30,426 nucleotides of DNA from JACRLV01 sp045863555 (lineage in GTDB: Bacteria; Planctomycetota; Phycisphaerae; UBA1845; Fen-1342), in the NCBI GenBank assembly GCA_045863555.1, contig BTUU01000032.1, positions 1 to 30,426 of the forward strand, given 5' to 3'. Under the pieces are notes generated by a model. The model was not told the origin of the DNA and searched no databases. It saw only the letters and a program-made list of their open reading frames with translations. A program made the position numbers and the translations under genes. Below, piece after piece: positions 1 to 6,906 of this stretch. How positions within the stretch are numbered: the first letter of the stretch is position 1; the number at the start of each line of letters is the position of its first letter.

Positions 1-408
1 CTGCCCGAGCAGCGAATGGTATCTCGATTGCGAAGCGAGGATGTCGAGAATTGACTCAGCCGTGGAACGTTCCCGCTCCACGAAGCAGTCGAATCGGTGG
101 AAGACAAGCAGCGTGCCGCGGACGTCGTCCATTTCCAGATCGCTCAGGCAATCATTGAAAGCGTCGAGGTTCCGGCCGTAGTAGGTGGGGAAGCTGAGTT
201 TTTCAGCGACATCCCTGTGAAAACGCGCCATAGACGTCCATGCTTCACATGAACATCGAACGACCCTGTACGCATTCGCCGAAAACCACGCGATGTCCTC
301 TTCCAAGGTCTCCGGCCGGAAGTAGAGCGCGATCGGGCTGTTCTGGAGGATCAGCCAGTCGAGCGGTTGTTCGTTCCAGGGTTCTTGAAAGGCAGCCATC
401 AGAGTCAT
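1..408 (-). CDS. Barstar-family protein, C-terminus cut off by window edge
   Basis: An open frame of 136 codons runs off the window start, so the C-terminus is missing. The C-terminal half carries the barstar (barnase inhibitor) signature FPTYYGRNLDAFNDCLSDLE, followed by a strand-rich segment (TLLVFHRFDCF) and an acidic helix (AESILDILASQSRYHSLL). The first 60 or so residues (from PLDWLILQNSPIALYFRP) lie outside classical 90-residue barstars, so this is the longer bacterial barstar-related form. Barstar binds and blocks barnase-type ribonucleases; here the target is unknown. I chose the ATG at 408 as the most upstream ATG in frame; ATG 399 is an alternative, and no clear ribosome binding site precedes either. 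The gene lies 22 nt behind the zinc-ribbon membrane gene on the same strand. No barnase-like gene is seen in the window. Confidence 0.75.
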   Translation of the reverse strand, partial: MTLMAAFQEPWNEQPLDWLILQNSPIALYFRPETLEEDIAWFSANAYRVVRCSCEAWTSMARFHRDVAEKLSFPTYYGRNLDAFNDCLSDLEMDDVRGTLLVFHRFDCFVERERSTAESILDILASQSRYHSLLGQ

Positions 409-430
409 CCGTTCGATTGAGGGCTTCGAA

Positions 431-826
431 TCACCCCGATCGATTGTCGCTTTCGCACCGTTTCGTGCATTCGCCGACGCCATTCCCACATTCCGGGCAT
501 GCGCCGCTCACGTTCCCTGTCAGGTCGTACCCGCAATAGCCGCACCATCGCCCCGTGCTATTGTCCAAGGCGATCCATCGCACGCTCTGATAAACCACTC
601 TGGCCGGAAAATACGCCAGGAGCATTGGGACCCCGACCATTGCGCTTAGGAGCAGGACGTCCCACGCTGGCCCCAAATTTACGCCCGGAGGCAGCGCGTC
701 AACGACGACGATAACCACCGCACGAGCGAACGCCGTCAGGATTACGCACACTGGGAGAAACACGACTCCTGCCAGGGCCAAAGCCGTTGCGACCGAATGT
801 CGCGGCTTCCTGAGTGCGTTTCTCAT
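431..826 (-). CDS. Small membrane protein with C-terminal CGYDLTGN zinc ribbon
   Basis: The protein has 131 residues. Two hydrophobic segments (about residues 13-43 and 56-74) are followed by a short ribbon with four cysteines in the pattern CGYCGYDLTGN...CPECG near residue 94-113. Proteins carrying this CxxCGYDLxGNxSGxCPECG tail are a family I associate with Planctomycetota; their function is unknown to me. The ribbon should bind one zinc ion, and the topology suggests an inner-membrane protein with the ribbon on one face. It precedes the barstar-like gene on the same strand by 22 nt, so the two may be co-transcribed. The ATG at 826 gives a positively charged start (MRNALRKPRHS) before the first membrane segment. 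Confidence 0.7.
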   Translation of the reverse strand: MRNALRKPRHSVATALALAGVVFLPVCVILTAFARAVVIVVVDALPPGVNLGPAWDVLLLSAMVGVPMLLAYFPARVVYQSVRWIALDNSTGRWCGYCGYDLTGNVSGACPECGNGVGECTKRCESDNRSG

Positions 827-865
827 CTTTTTCTACCGGATTCCCGATTCCAAGGACTCGGAGGA

Positions 866-961
866 CGGGAGTGGATGGGAATCGAACCCACCAGACCCTA
901 CGGGTGTAAGGTCTCTGCGGTTTTGAAGACCGAGGCGCCCACCAGGGACACGGACACTCCC
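866..961 (-). tRNA. selC: tRNA-Sec (anticodon TCA)
   Basis: Read on the minus strand, the segment folds as a selenocysteine tRNA. The acceptor arms are GGGAGTG and CACTCCC, with a T opposite C at the eighth pair. The anticodon stem-loop is CGGT-CTTCAAA-ACCG with anticodon TCA. A long variable arm has AGACC pairing with GGTCT, and the T-arm is TGGG-TTCGATT-CCCA. The discriminator base is G, as in known SelC. The 3' CCA is not encoded (genomic bases after the discriminator are TCC), so it must be added by nucleotidyltransferase. The long extra arm and TCA anticodon separate it from tRNA-Ser. SelB, which delivers this tRNA to the ribosome, is encoded about 21 kb away in the same window. Confidence 0.93.
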
Positions 962-1086
962 AGACCTCGCCCGCCGATGTCCTACCCGGACACGCGCTCG
1001 GCGATGCGGATCGGGGTATCATTCTCGACCTGCCCGCCGCCCCGGTCAAACCGGCCGGTACGACGAGGGCCGGAATTGGTACGCGC

Positions 1087-2118
1087 ATGGGCCGAGGCGA
1101 ACTCATCCTGCGTCACTGGAACCTGCTCCGCCGTCTCCAGACGCGCGGCGTCGGCTCGACGCTGCGCGAGCTTTCCGAGCAGTTCGAAGTCAGCGAGCGG
1201 ACCATCCAGCGCGATCTCGAGATCCTCCAGGAAATCGGATTCCCGATCGGGTTCGAGGAAGACGAATTCGGAAAGCGCTTCTGGCGGCTGCCCCCGGACT
1301 ATTTCCGCTCCGGCCCCTTCCTCCTCAGCCCGACCGAGGCGATCGCCCTGCGCCTCGCCGATCACCTCTTCGCCCCGCTGGCGGGAACGATGTTCGCCGA
1401 CGGCCTGGCCGCACTCCGCGAGAAGATCGAATCCCTGCTGCCCACGACGGCCGTCGAGCACTTTCGCGATCTCGACCGCACGGTCCACGTCCGCCGGACC
1501 GCCGCGACCGACAACGCGCAGCACGCGGACAAGATCCGGACCCTGACGCACGCCGCGATGAAATCGCTGACTGTCGAGGCGACGTATTCGCCGCTCTGGC
1601 GGCCGCAGGAGCCCTACACGACGCGCTTCGACCCGTATGGCCTCGTCCTCTTTGAAGGCGACGTCTACGCAGTCGGCCGGTCGCACCGGGCCGGCGCGAT
1701 CCGCGTCTTCAAGGTCTCCCGCATCGCCGCCGTCGCCGCGACGGCGACGCCGTTCGAGACTCCGGAGGATTTCCGCCTCGAGGAGCACTTCGCCGACTCG
1801 TTCGGCATCATCCGCGGCGGCGGCCCGACCGTCGAAGTCGCCGTGCGGTTCACGGGCCCGGCCGCCGGCCTCGTCGAGGAGCGGCTGTGGCACGAGAGCC
1901 AGCGCATCGAACGCTTCGTCGGCCAGCCGATGCTGTTCGAGGTCGCGCCGGGCGAGCGCGAGGCAATCCACGCCGTCTTCCAGCTCGCCGAGCTGGTCGA
2001 ATTCAAGCGCTGGCTGAAGGGCTTCGGCGCGGATGCGGAGGTCATCCGTCCGGAATCGCTCCGCGCCGAGATGCGGGCGGAGCTGCGCGCGGCCGCGGCG
2101 GTCTATGAAAACAGCTAG
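1087..2118 (+). CDS. HTH/WYL-domain transcriptional regulator
   Basis: The 343-residue protein has the layout of YafY/PafB-type regulators. An N-terminal winged helix-turn-helix (about residues 5-60) includes STLRELSEQFEVSERTIQRDL. A WYL domain (about residues 155-225) includes RFDPYGLVLFEGDVYAVGRS and ends in IRVFKVSRI. A C-terminal extension follows (WCX-like, including WLKGFGADAEVIRPESLR). Family knowledge: WYL domains bind nucleic acid or nucleotide ligands and control DNA-damage, phage-defence or metabolic genes. No defence genes adjoin it here, so its targets are open. The ATG at 1087 gives a start right before the HTH; no clear Shine-Dalgarno sequence is visible. The next gene on the same strand is a sigma factor 171 nt downstream, with a hairpin in between. 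Confidence 0.9.
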   Translation: MGRGELILRHWNLLRRLQTRGVGSTLRELSEQFEVSERTIQRDLEILQEIGFPIGFEEDEFGKRFWRLPPDYFRSGPFLLSPTEAIALRLADHLFAPLAGTMFADGLAALREKIESLLPTTAVEHFRDLDRTVHVRRTAATDNAQHADKIRTLTHAAMKSLTVEATYSPLWRPQEPYTTRFDPYGLVLFEGDVYAVGRSHRAGAIRVFKVSRIAAVAATATPFETPEDFRLEEHFADSFGIIRGGGPTVEVAVRFTGPAAGLVEERLWHESQRIERFVGQPMLFEVAPGEREAIHAVFQLAELVEFKRWLKGFGADAEVIRPESLRAEMRAELRAAAAVYENS

Positions 2119-2211
2119 CCCCGCGATTCCAAAGTCCATCCGAAAATCAACCGCGGGCCGCGCATCCGCCGTCCCTCGCGGCAACGATGCACCGCGGACA
2201 CCGGCGGTAGC

Positions 2212-2234
2212 GGTCCGACCTCCGCTGTCGGACC
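2212..2234. repeat. Perfect 8-bp hairpin between regulator and sigma-factor genes
   Basis: GGTCCGAC, a 7-nt loop (2220-2226) and GTCGGACC form a perfect stem. It lies 94 nt after the WYL gene stop and 56 nt before the sigma-factor start. No T-run follows, so a classical intrinsic terminator is not supported. It could be a REP-like dispersed element or a structured leader of the sigma-factor mRNA. Confidence 0.5.
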
Positions 2235-2289
2235 CTGACGGTCGTTAGGGCCGACCCGATCTGTCGCGAAGCCTCGTCATTCTCGGGGC

Positions 2290-2847
2290 ATGACAGCCAA
2301 CACCCTCCTCGATCGTCCCGTCGGCGCGACTCTCGACTGCCCGGACCGGGCAATCTCGCAGTACTTTGACGAGTTCTACGACTGGCTCACCTTCGTCGCG
2401 TCGCGCGAGCTCAGTCGCGAGCTGAGAGCGCTGGGCCTCGACGAATCGTCCCTGGTTCACGATGCGTATCTGCGGCTCGCCCGCTCCGGGATCCGCTTCC
2501 GGAGCGAGATGAGTTTCCGCGCGGCCGCGCGCCACACGCTCAAGCGCGTCGCGGTCGACTTCATCCGCGGCAGCCGCCGGATCAAACGCGGCGGACGGCG
2601 CGCGGCCCTGCAACTCGACGCCGCGGAGCGGATTGCCGGCGGCCGCGACGCAGTCGCGGAAGTGGAGTGGAACGATCTGCTGACGCGACTGCACCTGGCC
2701 AATCCGCGTCTGGCGAAGATCGCGAAACGGCTCGGGCGCGGATACTCCGTCCACGAGATCGCCCGCGATCTCGGTCTCTCGGCGTCCACGGTGCGGATGT
2801 GCCGCGCGCGGCTGCACGCCTGGCTGAGAAGCCGCAACGGAGAGTGA
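2290..2847 (+). CDS. ECF-type RNA polymerase sigma factor
   Basis: The 185-residue protein matches the planctomycete-type ECF sigma family (Sigma70_ECF). Region 2 carries LVHDAYLRLAR and FRAAARHTLKRVAVDFIRGSRR, which would contact core polymerase and the -10 element. Region 4 is a helix-turn-helix near the C-terminus (YSVHEIARDLGLSASTVRMCRARLHAWL), expected to read the -35 element. It directs RNA polymerase to a regulon that cannot be inferred here. No anti-sigma factor or serine/threonine kinase gene is adjacent. The start at 2290 is the first ATG that keeps the whole of region 2; upstream bases (CGGGGC) are a weak ribosome binding site. The stop codon is followed within 4 nt by a heptamer repeat. 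Confidence 0.85.
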   Translation: MTANTLLDRPVGATLDCPDRAISQYFDEFYDWLTFVASRELSRELRALGLDESSLVHDAYLRLARSGIRFRSEMSFRAAARHTLKRVAVDFIRGSRRIKRGGRRAALQLDAAERIAGGRDAVAEVEWNDLLTRLHLANPRLAKIAKRLGRGYSVHEIARDLGLSASTVRMCRARLHAWLRSRNGE

Positions 2848-2850
2848 GAA

Positions 2851-2874
2851 ATGCAGAATGCAGAATGCAGAATG
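2851..2874 (+). repeat. Heptamer tandem repeat ATGCAGA x3
   Basis: Three exact copies of ATGCAGA followed by a partial ATG begin 4 nt after the sigma-factor stop codon. The repeat is far more AT-rich than its surroundings. Repeats of this kind vary in copy number by slipped-strand replication; no function is visible. Confidence 0.8.
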
Positions 2875-2988
2875 GGCGGGGCGGCGGGCCGGCCGCGGGG
2901 CGAACGCCGACTCGGATTGCGACGCGATGCCCGGGCGGCGCCGCGGGATTCGCCGGAGCGGTGACGCACGCCGGGAACGTGGCCGCAC

Positions 2989-3282
2989 GCGTCCCGGAAA
3001 TCGGTGAATCCGGGCCGGAAATGGGTGCGGGCGGCCCGGGAAGACGGGAGCGCATCCCACGCCCGGGTGACGGACTCCCCGGAATGGCTCGCGGACTCCC
3101 GGCAACGGCTCGGGGATTCCCGGGAGTGGCTCACCGACTCCCGGGGATCGCTCGCGAACGCCCGGGAATGGCTCGCGGACTCCCCGGAATGGCCCGGGGA
3201 CTCCCGGGAATGGACGGGGGATTCCCGGGAATGGGCGACGGATTCCCGGGAATGGGTGACGGATTCCCGGGAATGGATGGGG
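2989..3282 (+). repeat. 21-bp tandem array, about 14 units, with CCCGGGAA core
   Basis: Ten clear 21-bp units run from 3073 to 3282 without a gap in phase, with consensus GAYTCCCGGGAATGGNYNNNG. Four more degenerate units continue the same 21-bp phase leftwards to 2989 (starts 2989, 3010, 3031, 3052). The best units, starting 3220, 3241 and 3262, contain the perfect 12-bp palindrome ATTCCCGGGAAT. A 21-bp period is two turns of B-DNA, so successive cores would lie on the same face of the helix. The array sits between two convergent genes. It could be a minisatellite or a binding platform for a dimeric protein. Both plus-strand readings (DSREWxx or GFPGMxx heptads) lack a gene start, so I treat it as non-coding. 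Confidence 0.85.
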
Positions 3283-3378
3283 CCCGGAGGGGCCGGAATC
3301 CCGGAATCCGGCCCGGAGGGGCGATATTTCCGGACCTGCGCCGTGAATCCGGGTTCGGAGGCCGCCGCCGCTCGGCCG

Positions 3379-4614
3379 TCAGTCGTCCTCGTGCTCGAAC
3401 GGCTGTTTCGCGATCAGCAGCGGCCGCAGGCGGGCGACGCTGACGAGCAGACCGAGGGCGATCATGTTGGTCCACAGGCTGCTGCCGCCGGCGCTGACGA
3501 AGGGCAGCGGCATGCCGGTGATCGGGGCGAGGCCGATGGTCATGCACATGTTGAGCAGGGCCTGGGCGACGATCATGGCGACGATGCCGACGGCCAGGAG
3601 CCGGCCGTAGGGATCGTTCGTGACCATGGCGACCTCGAGGCCGACGATGACGATGGCGATATAGGCGAGGATCACGAGGCAGCAGCCGACGAAGCCCCAC
3701 TGGTTGCCGATGATGGCGAAGATGAAGTCGTTGTGCTCCTCGGGCAGCAGGCCGTACTCGACGAACGCCCCCTGGCCCCAGCCCAGGCCGGTCGCGCCGC
3801 CGGTCCCCAGGGCGATCTTCGATTGCCGGAGCTGGTATCCCGGCCCCTTGTGCCACTGCTCGTCGTCCACGCCCTGCTTGAGCAGGACTTCGACGCGCTG
3901 CTTCTGGTAGTCGTGCATCCCGGCGTAGTAGAAGAGCGGGCCGGTCGCGATGCCGAGGAGGATGATCGTCGCGAGGTGTGACATCTTCGCCCCGGCGACG
4001 AACAAGATGGAAAAGAGGACGGGCAGCAGCATCAGCAGCGTGCCGAGATCGGGCTGCTTGAGGATCAGGAACATCGGGATGACGGTCAGGAGGAACGGCG
4101 GGATGAGGCCGCGCCAGGTTCGGTACGAGCTGCGATAGCGCAGGTAATGGGCCAGCGCCAGGACCAGCGCCAGCTTCATGAACTCGGAGGGCTGGAGCGT
4201 GAACTGGCCGAACTGGATCCAGCGGTGCGTGGCGCGTTTTTCGGGGATGAACGGAAGATCGACGAGGTAGCGGTCGATCACGAGCAGCGCCAGCAGGGAC
4301 ACGACGGCGGCGTAGATCCACCAGGAGTAGCGGCCGAGGTGCCGGTAGCCGATGCGGACGACGAGCACGAAGAGCGCCAGGCCGGACAGGGCGTAGAGCA
4401 CCTGCCGGGCGGTCCGCTCGCCGACGATCTCCAGCAGCCGCGCGAGAGATCCGGCCGGGGCGGTGCTGGTCTCGCGCGCGGCCGCGGCGGCCGCGGCTTC
4501 GGCCCGGTCCGTGGCGCGGATCGAGGCGAGGCCGACGCAGATCAGGAAAATCACCGGGAGTGCGACGCCCCAGCCGAGCCGCGTGAGGTCGAATGGGCGC
4601 GGGGCATCGCTCAT
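3379..4614 (-). CDS. rodA: SEDS-family peptidoglycan polymerase RodA
   Basis: RodA is the glycosyltransferase that polymerises lipid II into glycan strands during cell elongation, working in the inner membrane with PBP2. The 411-residue protein is polytopic and has family motifs QPSEFMKLA (141-149), EEHNDFIFAIIGNQWGFVG around residue 293 (the Asp at 296 matches the catalytic region HTDFIF), and GMPLPFVSAGGSSL near the C-terminus. It is somewhat longer than the usual 370-400 residues, with an alanine-rich periplasmic loop near residues 35-55. Its ATG overlaps the stop codon of the PBP2 gene by 4 nt, the classic mrdA-mrdB pairing that favours RodA over FtsW. The gene ends 97 nt from the 21-bp array. 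Confidence 0.92.
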   Translation of the reverse strand: MSDAPRPFDLTRLGWGVALPVIFLICVGLASIRATDRAEAAAAAAARETSTAPAGSLARLLEIVGERTARQVLYALSGLALFVLVVRIGYRHLGRYSWWIYAAVVSLLALLVIDRYLVDLPFIPEKRATHRWIQFGQFTLQPSEFMKLALVLALAHYLRYRSSYRTWRGLIPPFLLTVIPMFLILKQPDLGTLLMLLPVLFSILFVAGAKMSHLATIILLGIATGPLFYYAGMHDYQKQRVEVLLKQGVDDEQWHKGPGYQLRQSKIALGTGGATGLGWGQGAFVEYGLLPEEHNDFIFAIIGNQWGFVGCCLVILAYIAIVIVGLEVAMVTNDPYGRLLAVGIVAMIVAQALLNMCMTIGLAPITGMPLPFVSAGGSSLWTNMIALGLLVSVARLRPLLIAKQPFEHEDD

Positions 4615-6815
4615 GGCGCGGGATCCTCGCGGGCAAGCAGGTGCTCAAGCACTTTCTTCGCGACGGGGCTCGCCACGTGTCCGCCGCTCCCGCCGAACTC
4701 GATCAGCACGCTGACCGCATAGGCGCGGCCGCGCGGCGCGTCCCCCCGCGGAGTGTCGGCGGCCTGCGTGAAGCCGATGAACCACGCGTGCGAGGGCAGC
4801 TTGTCGTCCGGGCCAATATCGGGGAACCGATCTCCGGCGAACTTTCCGACGAGCCGCGGCCGCCGGGGTGGAGTCACCACGGCCTCCGTTTCGCCGTCGG
4901 CCGTGTCCGCGCCGAGTTCGGGATGAGCGGCGCGGAGGGCCGCTTCCGCGTCGGCCTCGTTGACCGCGCGGATCGTTTCGCGGCGGCCGTCCGGCCAGTC
5001 GAAGATGAAGTCGTGGTTCAGGACGCGCGGCACGGTCTGGGCCGAGCCGGTCTTGCCGCAGAGGACGTATCCCGGCGTTGCGAGCTTCGCATAGTCCCCG
5101 GTCCCGCCGCGCTCATTGACGACGCGCCACATGCCCGAGCGGAGCACGCGCAGCGCGGCGGGATCGAGCGTAGCGCGGGGAAATTGCCGGGCGGCGTCGG
5201 TCTCGAAGCCCTCGTTCAGGACGAGCCGCACCGGCGCGACCTCGCCGGTCGCGATCGTCGCGGCGAAATTCGCGGATTGGAGCGGCGTCGCGGTGACCTC
5301 GCCCTGGCCGATCGAAAAATTCCAGGCGTCGGACGGCTGGTGCTCGCGGGCCTGGGCGCGGGCGAGATAGGCGGCGTCGGGCACGATCGCCGCGGACTCC
5401 TCGATCAGTCCGGTGCCCGTGACGCGGCCCATGCCGCACTTCCGGAACCATTCGCACAGCCGCTCCGCGCCAAGCTTTTCGCCGACCCGGAAGAAGTAGA
5501 TGTTGCACGAATTGCGGATGGCGTCATCCGCATCCTGCCCCGCGGGGTTGCCGCGAAGATCGTGCGTGAGCCCGTGCTGGTTGTAGATCCAGCAGCGGAA
5601 CATCTTCGGATTGTTCGGCAGCAGGTGACCTGTGCAGTGAATCCGCGTCTGCGGGTCGACCACCCCGTCGACGAGCCCGCCGATGAGCGTGACCGCCTTG
5701 CAGGTCGAGCCCGGCGGATACTGTCCCTGCACCGGCCGGAAGAGCAGCGGCGACCAGCGCATCTCGCGGGCGAGGTGCGGGTATTCCTCGCGATACCGGT
5801 CGTAGCTGTACGTCGGATAGCCCACGAGCGCGAGGACTTCGCGCGTGTGCGCGTCGATCACGACGACCGAGCCGCCGGCAGGGCTTTCCGACGCGTCGAC
5901 GGCCTCTTTCAGCGCCGCGTACGCGAAATTCTGAAGATCGGCGTCGACGGATAGCCGCAACTGGCCGCCGCGCTGCGGCTCGATCCGCTCGATCTCGCGC
6001 CGGCCGAAATCCTTGACGACCTGGCCGCGCGTGCCGCGGAGAATCGTCTCGCCGAGCAGCTCGACGCCGGAAACGCCGCAGAGATCGTCCGGCTTCAGGC
6101 GGCGGAGTTCGTCGGCCCCGAGCGGATCGCGTTCGATCCGCTCCGGGCTCGCCGCGCCGAGCCGGCCGAGCACGTGGGCCAGGCTGTCGACATCGTGGCC
6201 GACGCGGCGCGAACTGGGGATGATCGCGAGCCACGGATACCGCCCCTCGATTTCCAGGCGCAGCGAGAGCGCGAGCTGGTCGCTGATCCCCCCCGCCACC
6301 GTGTGGTACCACTCCTCCTCGCGCACGCGCTCGACGATGCCCGAACGGCGCTCGCGCTGCTCGCGGATGCGCTCGACGCGTCGGACGATCTCGTCGCAAC
6401 GGTCGGCGATCATCTCCGCGGACTGGCCGGAAAGCGTCGTGAGCGTCTTCCACATCTCGGCGACGTCGATCTGGAGACGGTCGGCCGCATCGGCGTCGGA
6501 GAGAGAGCGCGGGAGCCGGCCGTCGCGCTTGAGCTGGCGCGCGGCGGAGATCAGGTAGTCGCGCCGGCCGGCGATGACGTCGTACTTGACTCCGATGTCC
6601 CAGGTGGGCTCGTCGCTGACGAGGATTCGCCCCTCGCGGTCGACGATGTCGCCGCGCGGCGGGCGGAGGTTGATGACTGTCTGCGTGAGGAGGCGGTCGG
6701 CGAGGCCCTCGTATTCAGCGGCGTGGAGCAGCTGAATATCGACGAGACGGATGACGACCGTCGCCGCAAGGACGCCCATGACGATCGTGAACCAGTAAAG
6801 CCGGCGCGCAAACAC
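4611..6815 (-). CDS. mrdA: Penicillin-binding protein 2 (class B PBP, transpeptidase)
   Basis: This transpeptidase crosslinks glycan strands made by RodA. A membrane anchor (about residues 7-30) is followed by the PBP dimerisation domain starting NLRPPRGDIVDREGRIL. The transpeptidase domain has the active-site triad S370-T-C-K373, S436-C-N438 and K588-T-G590. At 734 residues it is longer than E. coli PBP2 (633). Extra length lies in the N-terminal half (charged helices around 100-170) and in a stretch of about 80 residues between KTG and the HAWFIGF motif. The start is GTG at 6815, with GGAGG about 9 nt upstream. A CATAAT box at 6848-6853 (minus strand) is a possible -10. Its stop overlaps the rodA start, implying translational coupling. 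Confidence 0.93.
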   Translation of the reverse strand: MFARRLYWFTIVMGVLAATVVIRLVDIQLLHAAEYEGLADRLLTQTVINLRPPRGDIVDREGRILVSDEPTWDIGVKYDVIAGRRDYLISAARQLKRDGRLPRSLSDADAADRLQIDVAEMWKTLTTLSGQSAEMIADRCDEIVRRVERIREQRERRSGIVERVREEEWYHTVAGGISDQLALSLRLEIEGRYPWLAIIPSSRRVGHDVDSLAHVLGRLGAASPERIERDPLGADELRRLKPDDLCGVSGVELLGETILRGTRGQVVKDFGRREIERIEPQRGGQLRLSVDADLQNFAYAALKEAVDASESPAGGSVVVIDAHTREVLALVGYPTYSYDRYREEYPHLAREMRWSPLLFRPVQGQYPPGSTCKAVTLIGGLVDGVVDPQTRIHCTGHLLPNNPKMFRCWIYNQHGLTHDLRGNPAGQDADDAIRNSCNIYFFRVGEKLGAERLCEWFRKCGMGRVTGTGLIEESAAIVPDAAYLARAQAREHQPSDAWNFSIGQGEVTATPLQSANFAATIATGEVAPVRLVLNEGFETDAARQFPRATLDPAALRVLRSGMWRVVNERGGTGDYAKLATPGYVLCGKTGSAQTVPRVLNHDFIFDWPDGRRETIRAVNEADAEAALRAAHPELGADTADGETEAVVTPPRRPRLVGKFAGDRFPDIGPDDKLPSHAWFIGFTQAADTPRGDAPRGRAYAVSVLIEFGGSGGHVASPVAKKVLEHLLAREDPAP

Positions 6816-6906
6816 CGCAGCAGCCTCCGTGCCGTCGCTGGTCGGAGATTATGCCCGAAAAAAGCAAATCGGGCGCAGCGGCGCAAGGCGATCCGAAACG
6901 GGCGGT

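Larger units (their letters stand above)
2848..3378. other. 531-base gene-free stretch between convergent genes
   Basis: No credible gene lies here. It separates the end of the sigma-factor gene from the end of rodA, which face each other. It holds a heptamer repeat at its left end and a 21-bp tandem array in the middle; both are listed separately. The remaining sequence is extremely GC-rich and shows further scattered GGAATCCCGG-like pieces at about 3293-3310. Open frames crossing it exist on both strands only because the 21-bp unit lacks stop codons in several frames. Confidence 0.75.

Noticed and set aside
797..1546. 249-codon plus-strand frame over tRNA-Sec and the WYL gene
   Set aside because: Its first part is the reverse of the tRNA (a known annotation artefact) and the rest is an out-of-frame, serine/arginine-rich shadow of the WYL gene.
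982..2184. 400-codon minus-strand frame opposite the WYL regulator
   Set aside because: Low-complexity Arg/Ala/Asp composition typical of antisense frames in GC-rich coding DNA; the plus-strand gene has clear domain motifs.
2989..3282. CRISPR array
   Set aside because: Units are contiguous 21-mers with no unique spacers and no cas genes nearby.
2667..3981. Two overlapping plus-strand frames with heptad repeats (GFPGMxx and DSREWxx) over the 21-bp array
   Set aside because: Neither has a ribosome binding site; they overlap the sigma factor or rodA in other frames, and the heptads follow simply from a 21-bp repeat without stops. Variation between units does not favour synonymous changes in one frame.
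4593..5954. 453-codon plus-strand frame opposite the PBP2 gene
   Set aside because: The minus strand carries all transpeptidase motifs; the opposite frame has no recognisable domain.
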